A stretch of DNA of 64,000 nucleotides from Sweltsa coloradensis (GCA_024449915.1 JAMZAV010005076.1:58294-122293), one strand, 5' to 3'. Positions 1-10,977 are shown, numbered from the stretch's first letter. Translations and numbers: made by a program. The notes: a model not told the origin generated them from the letters alone.

Positions 1-282
1 GTACTTAAACAATTCATACCCTCAATGATTAATACTAACACTGTTTAATAAGATTCACATAGAACACTAGAAACATGATGTTAAAATCCGCACACTAATT
101 GCTTAATCATGCAAACACTTCCATTCACATGTGTGGTCTCAAGATAAGAAAAGAACCGTTTTGTGCATTCTAAAACGGGTAGGAGGGGAAATAGCAGAGG
201 GTCCCCTTGATTTCCTGGGTTACATAGGCTTATAGATATGTGTCTTACATCCAAGTTTCAGTCCACTTAGGCAATACAAGTC

Positions 283-1085
283 CACGACGACGTGAGAAAC
301 TAGGGCGCTTCAAACCGGTTAGGTCATATTGCGCCGTCTATGATAATGTGTTGAAGGTGCATATGAGGATGAGTTTAATGCAGGTATGTTTGATGAATTA
401 GATTGTTTTCTAAGTGTTATAACCTAACAAAATAAATTGATGATGAGGAAAGTATAGCAAAATAAAGTTTTGTATGTAAATGAAAAGGAAAAAAAAGGAA
501 AGAATGTGTCATGATGTGAATTTTTAATTTTTGTTAAATAGATTACTTGGATGAGAAAATTTAGAAAAAGTTGGTCGCCGTTTTTTTTTTAAAATAATGA
601 GTAGAAGTCTTCATATGATTGGTGAGAGATCATATTGCGTGCTGCAAGGCCATCCAAGATTGGGTTACATTATGCTAGCATATGGTGTACGGTTAAAGGG
701 ACATTCACATGTGTCACATTGGGAATAACCTGTTTCTCTAGGTTAATAGGATTATCCGTGAGTTTGGAGTGTGTGGCCTCTACGAAAGTATAGACAATAC
801 CCACCTCTTCTTACGTGAGAGTGAGACCGTAGGAGGTTACGGAAGTTTTTAAAGTCAATGTGGGCATCACACTACAAATTTGTATTTGCACCACATCCCA
901 AAGATGCATGACGCAAAATTCCAAACAATCTTTGCTTGAATTCACTATTGATGCGGAACTAGATTGAAATTCAACGTCGCGACGCTGGGAAGCTTCCTTT
1001 AGGGCAGCGAGCAGCAGTGTCATTTCCCTCCCCACCCCTATGCCCACGTGTCCAGGTCACCAAGCAAAACTCTATGATATAAATT
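283..1085 (-). mobile_element. LINE-I copy, 5'-truncated, 3' end at left
   Basis: Starts with the LINE-I 3' terminus (ACGACGACGTGAGAAAC as read on the plus strand), passes through the AT-rich 3' UTR, then the region coding for the zinc-binding C-terminus, and stops just after the RNase H C-terminal segment. The minus frame at 811-1047 still reads ALKEASQRRDVEFQ and LEFCVMHLWDVVQIQICSVMP, matching better copies at 22 and 47 kb, but it is frameshifted. Decayed, non-functional. Confidence 0.85.
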
Positions 1086-1185
1086 TTTAGATTTTAATAT
1101 CAAATACTATGTATTTTGGCTTACGTAAAAACTGATGACTCTCCACCACATGTATAATAAAAATCACTCAATATTTTGGTTTTAG

Positions 1186-1410
1186 GACGTGTTCAAACAA
1201 TTAGTCACGTTACCTGGGGGATTGTTGGGAGGAAAGGTCCATGCTCGGTCCAGACCATCCACAGCGAGGGGACTTTAGAATCTTATCAGAATATGCCGCG
1301 TCAAACGTTTTAAGCCCTAAGCCATAATTGCTCCACTACTCACTAGGGATGTTGGGAGGAAAGGTCATGCTGGTCAGAACCATCCACAGGCAAAGGGGGA
1401 TTTTTAATCT
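1186..1410 (-). repeat. Tandem SINE-A 3'-end pieces
   Basis: Two partial SINE-A 3' regions (CGTCAAAC.GTT, ATGCTCCAC, GGGATGTTGGGAGGAAAGG, CATGCTGGTCAGAACCA) lie in direct order, upstream of a third and longer copy. The period is about 120-130 bp. The connecting text (GCCCTAAGCCATAAT) is shared, so this is a local tandem duplication and not three independent insertions. Confidence 0.6.
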
Positions 1411-1771
1411 TATAAATAATGCCGCGTCAAAACGTTTAATCAAAACAAAGCCCTAAGCCATAATGCTCCACTCTCACCTGGGGATGTGGTGGAAGGCGGG
1501 GCCATAAAAAATGATGGTCAGAACCAGTCACGGATAAGAGAAGGAAGTTGGGATTCTCACCGTCGAGAGGTCGTCATCGTCATTGTCATCGTTTCGTTAT
1601 GTCCATTGTGATTTTCGTCGGAGAGGTCGTCTAAGGGAAGGGGGCAAAAATCCCCCGACGACGATTGCCAGAGCTCTCCTCTAGTGTCGGTGAGTAATAT
1701 TTTACTACCCTTCTACCAGCTGATGTTTGCAAAGGGGGAATTTTTATCTTGAATCGCCTTTCACGATTCAG
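1411..1771 (-). mobile_element. SINE-A, near full length
   Basis: Contains the SINE-A landmarks in order: CGTCAA-CGTT, GTCAGAACCAG, TTCTCACCGTCG, GTCGTCATCGTCATTG, CCCGACGACGATTGCCAGAGC, GCTGATGTTTGC and CGATTCAG. The 5'-most part (CCCGGGCCCAGACGGGG) is missing. Sense strand is minus. Confidence 0.8.
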
Positions 1772-1779
1772 GTGATCTT

Positions 1780-1876
1780 GGTTTTTTGGATTTAAGGACG
1801 CGTTCTGACGTTAGGTCATAATGCACCACTTCTAGCCTCAAGGGGGGGGGGAGGATGACGGCCCATGCTGGTAGAA
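1780..1876 (-). mobile_element. SINE-A fragment, interrupted
   Basis: 3' part of SINE-A (TTTGGATTTAAGGACGCG through GCCCATGCTGGTAGAACC). It breaks off exactly where the inverted-terminus element of 1877-3992 begins. Confidence 0.7.
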
Positions 1877-3992
1877 CCTAGGAGGATTTAGTACCAGTAC
1901 CACATTTACCTCTGGAGGGGCCCGGGCCGGCAGTAGTAGGCATGCAAGGCTTGACGCATCCCCCACTCTCTAAACCCCCCCTCACGCGCCGCTAGCTCGC
2001 TCGCCAGACTCCCCCATCTTTCCAGGCAAGAGAGGAAAAATTAACACGCGCGCCTATAGGGGAGAGAGAAACTATTACAATCGGAATCTGGAAAACAGTT
2101 TTCTAATTGGGAACTACGACAAAATCTTTAGTAGTACAAAATAACTATGTTCGTCTTATTTGCACTGTAAAAAAATTACATGCCAATTGCAATGATTACC
2201 GAAGGTTCCCGGTTCTAAATTTGGCGCGGGTGAATTGAAAGTCATACAAACTGCCATTTACTCATCACCGTAGTTTTTTTGAAAATGTCCAAAGTAAATA
2301 ATTTATATTCTACAGAAAATTACAAAGTTTTACGTTTAGGACTGCTTTTTTCGCGACTTTTATTTTTAGGATATGACATGGGCAAGTAATAACATATAAA
2401 TAACAATAATTTCTAACTTCTAGGGTGTTTAAATGTAGTTTTGACAGAACTGTCTTTATCTTTGGTCTTGACCATTTGTAAAGGTTTCTGCTCTGATGTA
2501 TATTTTGGAGACGTTTGGTTTGGTCAATATGGGGTTTATATGTACGACGATCAACGTCATAGAGATGCACGGGGGTTCCTCTGAAGATATTGTTTGGAGA
2601 GCTCAAGATCTTAGACTCACACGTTCAAGAAAAATGACCTCGATAATTGGTCTGGCAATGTTTATATTAGATGAAAGCCAGTAAAATCACTCTCGCTCAG
2701 TGTGAGAAATTGATCTGATTATCCTGGCGTTAACGGCGTATTTATTTTATTTCTCTATATTTTACACTCTGTTATAAATAACAGATTCTAAGATCGAATT
2801 TCACTGGCTTAGGATTTACATAAAATGTAAACACTCTACATTTATTATATTACGAGTGTAACGCGCGAGATTATGAATCGGTAGCGTCACAGATTCGGAA
2901 TCCATCAACTAGCAATCCTGACCACTTTTAATGAAGATTTTTTTTACAAGTGTTGGGATAAGTCCTCTTTACAGCCCTGTATAATCCTTAACATTTTTAC
3001 TTTAAACCCCAATAATCTTGTTTTGTTACCTGAAGAGGGTCACAGCTGGTAAAAACTGATGTCTACAGTGTAACCCTACAGCTGCAATCTTTACGACCTA
3101 TGTTTTAGGACAAATTATTACTAAAATTATTGACAACATCCAACGTTTTGTGGCCGCTGTGTACCACATTGTAAAAACTATGTGAAGAAGTCGCAAGGAT
3201 AAAATCAAATGGCACGATAAAGCAATTAATATTGTTTTAGTTATTTTCACATAATATACAAACACAATTAAAATGTGACACCTTAGAGTTTTATCCACCT
3301 AAACCTTATCTTGAGATAAAAAAAAGTGGTATATATACGAATCTAGTGATATTTAAAAATGTGGTACCTTAAGAGTTTTTACACGAAAACCTACCTTGAC
3401 ATTTAAAGAAAATGTAGGTATCAACTATTCTAGTGAAATTTTATAAGTATTTCTAACGAAAACGAATCATAAACACAGAAAACACATGTATCTTAGCAAT
3501 CAGTACTCGAAATAATGCAAACCATGTTCACAAACACATTTCCCGACAAAACATAAACGTACAAATAAGTTACAAGATGGAAAACATAAATCCTTCCTAC
3601 GTGCATGAAGTAAGTAAGAAATAAGCCCAAATGTGTATTTCAACAATTAAACAATTCATAACGATTTCACTTTACAGTTTAATTTATTTCTTTTAATTCG
3701 AAGGCCATCCCATAATTTATATGCAGTTATTATTTTGGTTCACGATAGACAGAGTAAAGTTCGATGCCAAGGATATTTCAGCGTGTTTGTTATTGTAACA
3801 CAACTGTAAACCATTGTTTCACTTGTAAAACATACGGATCGCGAGCTACTGAATTCGCCGGCTCAGCCGTTGCCTGCTCTCTTGCGGGAAAAGGGAGGGC
3901 GCCGCGAGGGGAAAATCCCGGCCGTCGAAACGTGCGTCAGCAGGGCGATGCACTAAGGCCCCTCCAGAGGTAATATTCTAAATCCTCCTAGG
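1877..3992. mobile_element. Putative non-autonomous DNA element with inverted termini
   Basis: The left end has CCTAGGAGGATTTAG at 1877-1891 and TTACCTCTGGAGGGGCC at about 1906-1922. The right end has the exact reverse complements at 3978-3992 and 3957-3973, in the same order and with a short variable spacer. Both ends are followed inward by GC-rich DNA, and the interior is AT-rich. No transposase-like frame is visible; short frames at 2310-2606 and 3098-3298 are not recognised. I could not assign a superfamily or a clear target duplication. Two separate inverted copies of a third repeat remain possible. Confidence 0.5.
3272..3440. repeat. Two-copy tandem repeat, about 87 bp
   Basis: The pattern CCTTA.AGTTTT...AC..AAACCT..CTTGA.AT..A.AAAA.GT..G.AT runs twice, at about 3272-3357 and 3358-3440, inside the inverted-terminus element. 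Confidence 0.5.
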
Positions 3993-4009
3993 TTAGGTTC
4001 ATATGCGGC

Positions 4010-4420
4010 CGCCTGTGGATATTATAAGGTAATGCAATAAGTTATGGTCGGTGTTTATACGTGTATTATGGTTTTCTTGGTTGAAGAGAAAGAAACAGAA
4101 TGTGAGGAATGATAGTAAAAGATAAACAATAAATATTTATTGAATTGAAATAAATAAATAATTAATTAAAGAAGTGTGTAAAATGTTACTTAAATAGCAA
4201 CTACTCAATTGGACAAACCCGAGAGAATCAAGTCGCTGAACCGTTGAGGTCATACTGATCGCAGTGATATTGTTAGGTAATAATGTATTGGTTGTGAGGT
4301 GTCGTTATTATCATTAATTGAAATGTTTAACATTTTGGTTATCTAGATTCAGGAACCGCGTTACCTTTAGGTATAATGCTCCACTGCAGCCTAAGGATAG
4401 AATTAGCCAGAGTAAGGGGG
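4010..4420. repeat. Degenerate LINE-I/SINE-A related tract
   Basis: Contains GCCGCCTGTGGATATT, a 3' UTR-like AT-rich stretch, CCGTTGAGGTCATACTG, and a segment (GTTCGTTATTATCAT-like) that recurs at 25.2 and 60.37 kb. Too decayed to place boundaries. Confidence 0.4.
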
Positions 4421-4760
4421 TTTTGGTTTATTTGGAATAAGGACGCGGTCAACTGTTAGTTGGGAAGGGTAGGGGCCCTATGCTGGTCAGAATTAGGTCA
4501 CTGGTAAAGGGGAGGAAGACGGGGTTTCTTTCGTCGTGGCCCATCATCGTTCTTCGTCATCGTTCGTGTTGTCATGGTCGTCACTCACCAGCCTAGGGCA
4601 AAAGTTGGGGCGGAAATTCAATGCTGGTCAGAAACTACCGGAGTATGCGGGAAGAAATGGGGGAGTTCCATTACGACGCCTGCCAGAGCTCGCCTCTTGT
4701 TTTCAGCTAGTACTCCCTTATAAGTGCTAGCTGTTGTTTACACAGTGGACCTTGATCGGC
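4421..4760 (-). mobile_element. SINE-A, diverged
   Basis: TTTATTTGGAATAAGGACGC, CTATGCTGGTCAGAA, a degenerate GTC tract, TGCCAGAGCTCGCCTCT and AGCTGTTGTTTACACAGTGGAC occur in order. A second GCTGGTCAGAA is duplicated internally near 4622. Confidence 0.7.
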
Positions 4761-5240
4761 TTGGGCCATATTAGTATGATAATTTTTGTTATTTTATTAT
4801 TTAAAATGTGTTCTTTTAATTGTAACATGAAAAAATAAATATAATCTGATATTCTATTTTACGTTTAACAGTCGTTAATCTGTAATTCCTCCTAAGTTTT
4901 GTTTATGTTTCATTCTATTTTCATAAAGGGTTCGTCAAACCGTAGGTAAAATGCGTTGTGATTTAGGCAAGGATAGTTCCAAGTGAAGTGTTTTTCGGAA
5001 CGCATATTGTTAAATGTAACGAGGATATGTGTGCACAGCTTTAAGACACCATTTCGAAAATCCCATTTGAGACTTTATTGCTCTACTATTCTACGTAAAC
5101 CAAAAAAATAAGTAGGCCAAAGGTGAAGGACGATTAAGAAATGACTAAATCCAAAACTTTATCGTTTTGTTTCGTGGATTATGGGCGCGCAACCGGAATG
5201 TCATAATGCACCACTCTAACCTAATAGTCAAGAAGAGTCT
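4761..5240. other. AT-rich interval, mostly unassigned
   Basis: No supported gene. A SINE-A head remnant (GCGCGCAACCGGAATGTCATAATGCACCACTCTAACC) occupies about 5185-5225. The rest shows nothing I can name. Confidence 0.4.
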
Positions 5241-5632
5241 TTTTTTATTTTTCATTTGGATTAAGGACGCGTCAAAACCGTTTAGGGGTCATAATGCACC
5301 CACTCAGCCTAGAGGATATGGGGAGGGGGCCCCATGCTGCGTCAGAACCAGCACGGGTTAAGGGGAGGGCAAGGGGGTTTCTCACGTCGCGTCGTTTCAT
5401 CGTCTTTGCCATCGTTCGTTGTGTCATTGTCATCGTCGCAGGGGGGTCGTCAAGGGAAGGGGGCAAAGTCCCCCGACGACGATTCAGGAGCTCGGCCTCT
5501 AGTTTTCGGGGAGTAAACATTACTCGCCTCTTCCTAGCTGATGTTTGCAAGGTGGACTTTTTCTCTCTTGAATCGCCTTTAAAGATTAGCAGAGCATGCT
5601 TGGGCCAATCTTACCCCGGGCCCAGACGGAGA
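5241..5632 (-). mobile_element. SINE-A, full length
   Basis: Runs from the T-rich left edge (sense-strand A-rich tail) through ATTTGGATTAAGGACGCGTC to CCCCGGGCCCAGACGGAG. The open frames at 5272-5677 on both strands are by-products of the GTC/ATC tract and are not genes. Confidence 0.9.
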
Positions 5633-5635
5633 TTT

Positions 5636-5853
5636 TCAATCGAGTTATTTCTGTATCAAGACGGACGCGCCAACTAACATGGCTGTAGACCACCCGGTTG
5701 CTGGAGAGCGATGCTGGATATCTTCTCCCGGGTCCTAGGCTGGTTCACAGAGCCACGTACAATGATCCTCTGTGCGACCGAGACGGAATAAGGTATAAGG
5801 ACACGAGCTATGCAGATTTCTTGATATTGGAATAATTCCGTCTCTCTATTAAG
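5636..5853. repeat. Repeat family E, copy 1
   Basis: The segment with GTTGCTGG..AGAGCGATGCTGGATATCTTCTCCCGGGTCCTAGGCTGGTTCAC recurs at 25.85 and 56.99 kb. The minus strand keeps a similar reading frame in each (VNQPRTREKISSIAL). Function unknown. Confidence 0.65.
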
Positions 5854-5862
5854 CACATACTG

Positions 5863-6108
5863 ATCGACGACATGAGAAACGAGGGCGCTGCAACCGGTTA
5901 GGTCATATTGAACGCCTGTGATAATGAAAAGTTGACGAGATGGAGTTAATGGTGTGTGTTTGATGATTAAGAGTTTTTCTAAGTGTATAAATAACAAAGT
6001 AGTTGATGATGATGATGAAAGGTAATAGCAAAATAATCAGTTAGGTATGGAATGAAAATATAGAAATAAAGAAATGTGTATGATGCGAATTAAATTGTGT
6101 TAAATAGA
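5863..6108 (-). mobile_element. LINE-I 3' UTR piece
   Basis: CGACGACATGAGAAACGAGGGCG, ACCGGTTAGGTCATATTG and the AT-rich UTR. It joins abruptly at about 6109 to EN/RT sequence, so the RNase H and zinc segments are deleted. Confidence 0.8.
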
Positions 6109-7282
6109 TGGTCTGTCGTTGGCATTTTGTCTTCTCCCACCAGATGTGCGGACTGTAATGAGCTTACGCCATACGGAGCTTCCCACATTTAAGAACGCTC
6201 TATTATATGGCTCACGTTTTCTGACGAGAAAATTAAGTTTTCGAGCTTATGGTCATCTGCTTGTGTGCTAGAAATTCTCCATCCATATCGTGCATTGCTG
6301 CTTCACCGATGCCAAATGTGTACTCAATACTGAAAGCCACCATACTGCTGGAGTAGTAGATTATTGCCGCCATCCTTGATAGCGGGTATGGTGTTTTACC
6401 TGACGTCCACTAATTGATTTAATCCTTTTCCACACCATCGCGGAAGAGGTGCTGAAATTTATAGAAGATACATACTCTTGCTTTGAGGACACTTATTATA
6501 CTGATTATTCGTTTCGTTTTTCGCTCTCTCAGTCTTAAAATTGATTTACATTTTCACAAGTAGGAAATGTATTTATTTTTTAAAGCTGGATTCTTTGCCT
6601 TGATGGCCAAAGCGCAATCTTTTTGTGCCACAAGGGGGACCGGACAACGACGTCGTGGTTCACCACAAGTCAGTGGTATAATGGCATATGCTGCATAGAG
6701 CAAGCATTACTAACCATATTGACAAGCACGTTGGGGGTCACGAGAGAACTAGTAAAGTCACCCTTGGAGCAAAGAAACTTCACTAATTCCTGGAACTTTC
6801 CCCAATCAGCTTGCGCAAAGTCTGCCATCCCTGGCCTGGATTGTGTGGCTATTGTAGTTTAATAATTCACCTGAATGGAAAATGATCACTTCCATGTAAA
6901 TCATCAAGCCACATTTAGCTCGAGATCAAGCGATAGCAATGGTTGTACACATGACTAAATATATGGTGAAAAAAAGTGACCAGGAATGTGACGTGAAATG
7001 TATGTGCATCTGGCCGTGTTCAACAATGAAAAATCATTGTGTTGTCTTAGGGGAAAATCTGCTACAACACAACCCCGTTGATCAGAAAACTACTGATCCC
7101 CAGTTAGTATGGTGAGCGTTAAAATCACAACCCAAGGATTTACGGGTCCATGTAGTGATCCGACAATGCCTCCACGCATCGCGTCGGCTAATGATTAATG
7201 GTGGTTGGAAGTACAATACAGCATAATGTCGGTTACATTTGGTAACGTAAGGCTGTAATGGCGACGGCCTGAAGGCGAGTTG
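6109..7282 (-). pseudogene. LINE-I endonuclease and N-terminal reverse transcriptase, broken
   Basis: This segment is collinear with 49.29-50.2 kb, which holds the EN C-terminus and RT N-terminus of the same LINE. Further toward 7282 it extends into the EN core: the minus strand reads ILGCDFNAHHTNWGS, matching the G-DFN-H--WGS active-site block of APE-type LINE endonucleases. Several frameshifts and stops prevent translation. The EN should nick target DNA for target-primed reverse transcription. Here it is a fossil. Confidence 0.75.
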
Positions 7283-7965
7283 TCAACAGAATTTGAGTGG
7301 CATACATCGGTTTGTTATCCAAAGTGTCTGACATATTTCACATTTAAAAAATATCGCGATTTTATGGATGGTTAGGCATAGATTTATTTCCATACGTACG
7401 TACCCATCAAAGGAGGTTTCGCCGTTCTGCCAAGGAGGACACCACCTGACTCGGCATATAAGCTGACTAACGGGCTTGTTCGAAATGCACCATGAGCTAG
7501 GACGAAGAACACAATGGTGGGACCGTGTCAGAAGTTTTAAGGGTTGTGTTACTTGCCTGAAGAGTATACGAAACATCCATAGTCTATCTTGGAGCAAACT
7601 AGAGAGCCGTAAATTCTCAACATGCAAGTCCTATCTGCACCCCACGTGTATTGCTGAGAAACATTTCAATTAGGTTGATTCAACATGCATTTTTTGCGTT
7701 TCTCAAGGAACGTGGTGTTCCAATTTAGCTTTTGTCAAACAACCATGCGAGAAGACGGACATTTGGTTTGAATTGAAGTTCTATTATTGTTTAAACGAGA
7801 GGTTGTGGGTCATTTTGAATTCCATTGAAGACGACAAAGTAAATGCACTGAGTCTGTTCGGGAAAGAATCGTTGTCCCGTGCTTTCTAGCCCAATTCGTC
7901 TTATAATGTTCAATCCAATTTGCACATGTTCTTTGAGCTGTTCGGTCACACCAACGCAAACATTA
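7283..7965 (-). pseudogene. LINE-I reverse transcriptase C-terminal (palm end/thumb) fragment
   Basis: On the minus strand, allowing frameshifts, the sequence reads FFPEQTQCIYFVVF, then a VRLLAWLFDKS-like block, then AFRTSPLVSLYAESG. These are the late RT motifs and connection segment typical of I/Jockey-group LINEs. The corresponding DNA recurs at 37.8-38.45 kb. It abuts the EN fragment out of order, so 5.86-7.97 kb is a scrambled set of LINE-I pieces. The YxDD motif is not present. Confidence 0.7.
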
Positions 7966-8039
7966 CGTACGACGACGACGTGAGAATACTAGGTTGGATT
8001 TAAAAAATTTGCGAATGCGCCACTCTTACCGAGGTGATG
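7966..8039 (-). repeat. LINE-I terminus joined to SINE-A head
   Basis: TACGACGACGACGTGAGAA (LINE-I end) changes within about 10 bp to GGATTTAAAAAA...ATGCGCCACTCTTACC (SINE-A 3' region). One of several hybrid junctions. Confidence 0.6.
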
Positions 8040-8416
8040 TTTTGGTTGATTTGGATTAAGGACGCGCAACCATTCATAATGCACCACTCTAACCCTTAGG
8101 GGGGTGGGGAGGGCCCATCCGCTGGTCAGAACCAGCACGGGGAAAAAGGGGGGGGGAATAGGGGTCCACGTCGTGGTCGTCATTGTCGTCGTCATCGTTC
8201 GTGTTGTCATTGTCGTTATCATCCGTCGTCGAGAGGTCGTCCAAGGAGAAAAAAGGGCAAGGTCCCCAATGAGATTGCCAGAGCTCACCTCGAGATTAAG
8301 GAGTTATATATACCCTTCATACTAGCTGATGTTTGCGAGGTGGACTTTTCTTTTGAATCGCCTTTTACGATTAGCAGAGCCATGCTCGGGGCCAATTCTA
8401 CCCCGTGCCCAGACGG
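8040..8416 (-). mobile_element. SINE-A, full length
   Basis: Has TTGGATTAAGGACGCG, ACCACTCTAACCC, GCTGGTCAGAACCAGCACGG, a GTCGTC/GTCATC tract, GCTGATGTTTGCGAGGTGGA and GCCCAGACGGG in order. A further SINE-A 3' scrap follows at 8418-8500. Confidence 0.85.
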
Positions 8417-8717
8417 GTTGTGTACCTAGCGTGATGTGGGGATACACAAACCGTGCTGGTCATTAACAGCCCACAGCCAAGGGTGAAGGGGGGGGGGGAG
8501 AGGGTGGACAGGCTTTTGCTGTTAAAATAATGTTCGAAGATGAAAAACGTTACAATAATTGCCATACTTTCCAGCTCTCTCAAACAATGGACAAAAATAA
8601 TATCTTGTTCTATACGTACAGAATTGCTGTATATTGCGACGCCAACAACAGGTAGCAGTATGCACCGAGACCTTACGTTTAACCCCCCAAGATGAGGGAA
8701 AGAACTACATGCCTACA

Positions 8718-8938
8718 ATGACGACTTGAGAAAAAACTAGCGCTTCAACTTGTTTGGTCATATTGCGCCGCCTGTGATATTGACAAATGAGAGAGACCGT
8801 TAATGGTGTGTTGATAATTCTGATTGTTTTTTAAGTATGTAAAATAAGAAAGAAAATGATGATCATAATGATATTTATAGCAAAACAAAACGTTATTTTA
8901 TGCGAATGGAAATAACTCAATAAAAGAAAGTGTGTGAT
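8718..8938 (-). mobile_element. LINE-I 3' UTR fragment
   Basis: ATGACGACTTGAGAAAAAACTAG, GTCATATTGCGCCGCCTGTGATATT and the UTR, cut at GTGTGTGATGTG where SINE-A body sequence starts. Confidence 0.8.
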
Positions 8939-9130
8939 GTGTCCTTGTCATCGTTCTTATGTTTTAGTTGTAATGGATAACGATTGCCAGGAGTCGCCTC
9001 TAGTTTCGGGGAATAAAATACTACCATTCTTACTAGCTGATATTTGTGAGCTGGACTTTTTCTCTTTAATCGCCCGCGTAAGATTATCAGAGCCATCTCT
9101 GGGCAATTCCACCTTCGGGCCCAGACGGAG
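8939..9130 (-). mobile_element. SINE-A 5' half
   Basis: Starts inside the GTC tract (CCTTGTCATCGTTC) and runs through CGATTGCCAGGAGTCGCCTCTAG to GGGCCCAGACGGAG. Confidence 0.75.
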
Positions 9131-9149
9131 AAACCCTGCTGCCCTAGAC

Positions 9150-9388
9150 TGGGTCTAGAGAATTTATGGGACGATGCTCACCATGCTGGATCGAACCAGC
9201 CACGGGGTAGGGGGATGGAAGTGCGAAGTTTCTCACGTCACACAACAGAGCTCGCCACTGTTTAAGGGAGAGTAATATACCCTGAACATGCTGATGTTTG
9301 CGAAGTGGGACATTTCTCATGAATCGCCATGTACGACATAGGCAAAACTTATAATTGGTGGCAAATTCTACCCCAGGCCAGACGGGGT
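9150..9388 (-). mobile_element. SINE-A, internally deleted
   Basis: CATGCTGGATCGAACCAGCCACGGGG, TTTCTCACGTCAC, then a jump to AGAGCTCGCCACTG, GCTGATGTTTGCGAAG and CCAGACGGGG. The whole GTC tract is missing. Confidence 0.7.
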
Positions 9389-9746
9389 AGCCCAGGTCAG
9401 TGTGGCCGATAGCAACATTGTGATGGAACCTTCAGCCATGCAGGGCGGAACGGAACAGAACTCCCGGATTAGTGAGGAGCTCTTCACACAGACTATTCCC
9501 GGTTATTTTGAGGAGACTCAGCTTGGCGCAATCCAACTGTAGCGCAGTGCACGGACGCTGGTTCCAGACGCAGTGTCGCATAAATCCACTCGTGTGACCA
9601 AAACGTGGGACTTCGCCAGAGGACGGTTTAGAGTTAGGGCTACCGTCAAATAAACATTTGAGAGTCGTTGAACACGAGAAGTTACCAGCGGGTACTGAGT
9701 ACGGTTCTTGTGCGAGAACATGGATATTCATGACAAAGGGAATTCT
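9389..9746 (-). repeat. Unknown 350-bp spacer repeat, copy 1
   Basis: Shared with 16386-16736 (landmarks GTCAG.G.GGCCGATAGCAAC, CAGACGCAGTGTC.CATAAATCCAC, TTCGCCAGAGGACGGTTTA). Both copies sit between a SINE-A 5' end and a LINE-I 3' end. The minus strand of both can be read as TLNRPLAKS...VDLCDTASGTS with indels. I do not recognise it; it may be coding debris of another element. Confidence 0.55.
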
Positions 9747-10332
9747 ATGACGACATGAGAACCTAGGGCGCGCTTTCAACGGTAGGGGTCATATTTCAAC
9801 GCCAGTGATATGGTGAATGAGTTGATGATTTTATTCCTTTCTAAGTTTGTTTAGAAAAGAAAATGATACCAGATGGATAGAAATACACAAGGGAAATTAA
9901 TTTAATGGTTGAAATAAGGACAAAGGGAAATGTGGTTTGATTGTGAATTTAAGTTTGATAAATAATAACTTTCGAATGAGGGAATTTAGATAGTTTGTCG
10001 CGTTATATAAGATAAAGTTTTCATATGAATGAGGAGACGAAAAACAAATTGCGTCCCGCGAAGGCCACCTAATTATGTTGTTACATTCTGCTAAGCATAT
10101 GATGAACGGTTAAATGTACATCACGTGGGTCAAATCTGGGAATAATAGAGATATCGCATCCGTGAATAAGACGTGTTCGCTTAATTCGAATTGGACACTC
10201 ACACCTCCCTCTCTACGTGAGAAGAGTCGGAGATGCAGGACGAGGACGAATTTTTTATCAATGTGGGCATCACAATATGGAATTTTTTATTTTTGCGCCA
10301 CATTATTAAATGCATTTCGCTATCCATAGGAC
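9747..10332 (-). mobile_element. LINE-I copy, 5'-truncated
   Basis: ATGACGACATGAGAACCTAGGGCG at the terminus, then the UTR and zinc-segment DNA (TCTACGTGAGA.GAGTCG, ATCAATGTGGGCATCACA), ending near the DVLQNN-equivalent region. The coding part is heavily mutated. Confidence 0.8.
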
Positions 10333-10573
10333 GAACCGGACGGACGTTGTGAGAAATAGGGCTCTTCGAACGGTTAACGTCATATTGCGCCGCGGTAATT
10401 AAAACGTGAATGAAAATGCGTGTATATGGGATTGTTGAAGGTGTAGTTATCAAGTGTATATAATAAGAATCAAAATGATGGGATGAAAGTAATAAAAACA
10501 AAATTTATTTATTTGAATGGACATAAAATAACAAGATTCAATGGCGTATTGATATATAAAATTAAATATGTTC
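10333..10573 (-). mobile_element. LINE-I 3' UTR fragment
   Basis: A second terminus (GGACGTTGTGAGAAATAGGGC, GTCATATTGCGCCGC) follows directly on the preceding truncated copy. The fragment is UTR only and ends at the next SINE-A tail. Confidence 0.75.
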
Positions 10574-10935
10574 AAAAGGTTTATTTGGATTGAAGTGCGT
10601 TAACCGTTAGGTCATAATACACGCTCTTACTTAGGGGGGGTGGGGGGCCTGCAGAACCAGCACGGTAAGGGGAGTAAAGGAGGTTCTCACATCGTGGTCG
10701 TTATTGTCTTCGTCATTATTCGTTTGTAATTGTCGTCCTCGTCGTCGAGGGTCCGTCACGGGAATTGGGCAAGGTCCCGACGCGATTGCCAGAGCTCGCC
10801 TCTATTTTCGGTGAGTAAAAGTAACTACCCCTTCATACTAGCTGATGTTGCGAGACGTGGACTTTTCTCCTTGATATCGATTTACGAGTAGCAGTCATTG
10901 CCTCTGGACCAATTCTTCCCCGGGCCCAGACGGGG
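10574..10935 (-). mobile_element. SINE-A, full length
   Basis: From TTTATTTGGATTGAAG to CCCCGGGCCCAGACGGGG with all internal landmarks. There is a partial deletion in the CATGCTGGTCAGAACC block. Confidence 0.85.
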
Positions 10936-10977
10936 CTAAATATTGTTCAAATAAACATACTTCGAGTGATAATTGTT

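Noticed and set aside
5272..5677. Overlapping open frames on both strands
   Set aside because: They are produced by the GTC/ATC tract and GC-rich blocks of SINE-A; equivalent frames appear in other SINE-A copies without a conserved start or end.
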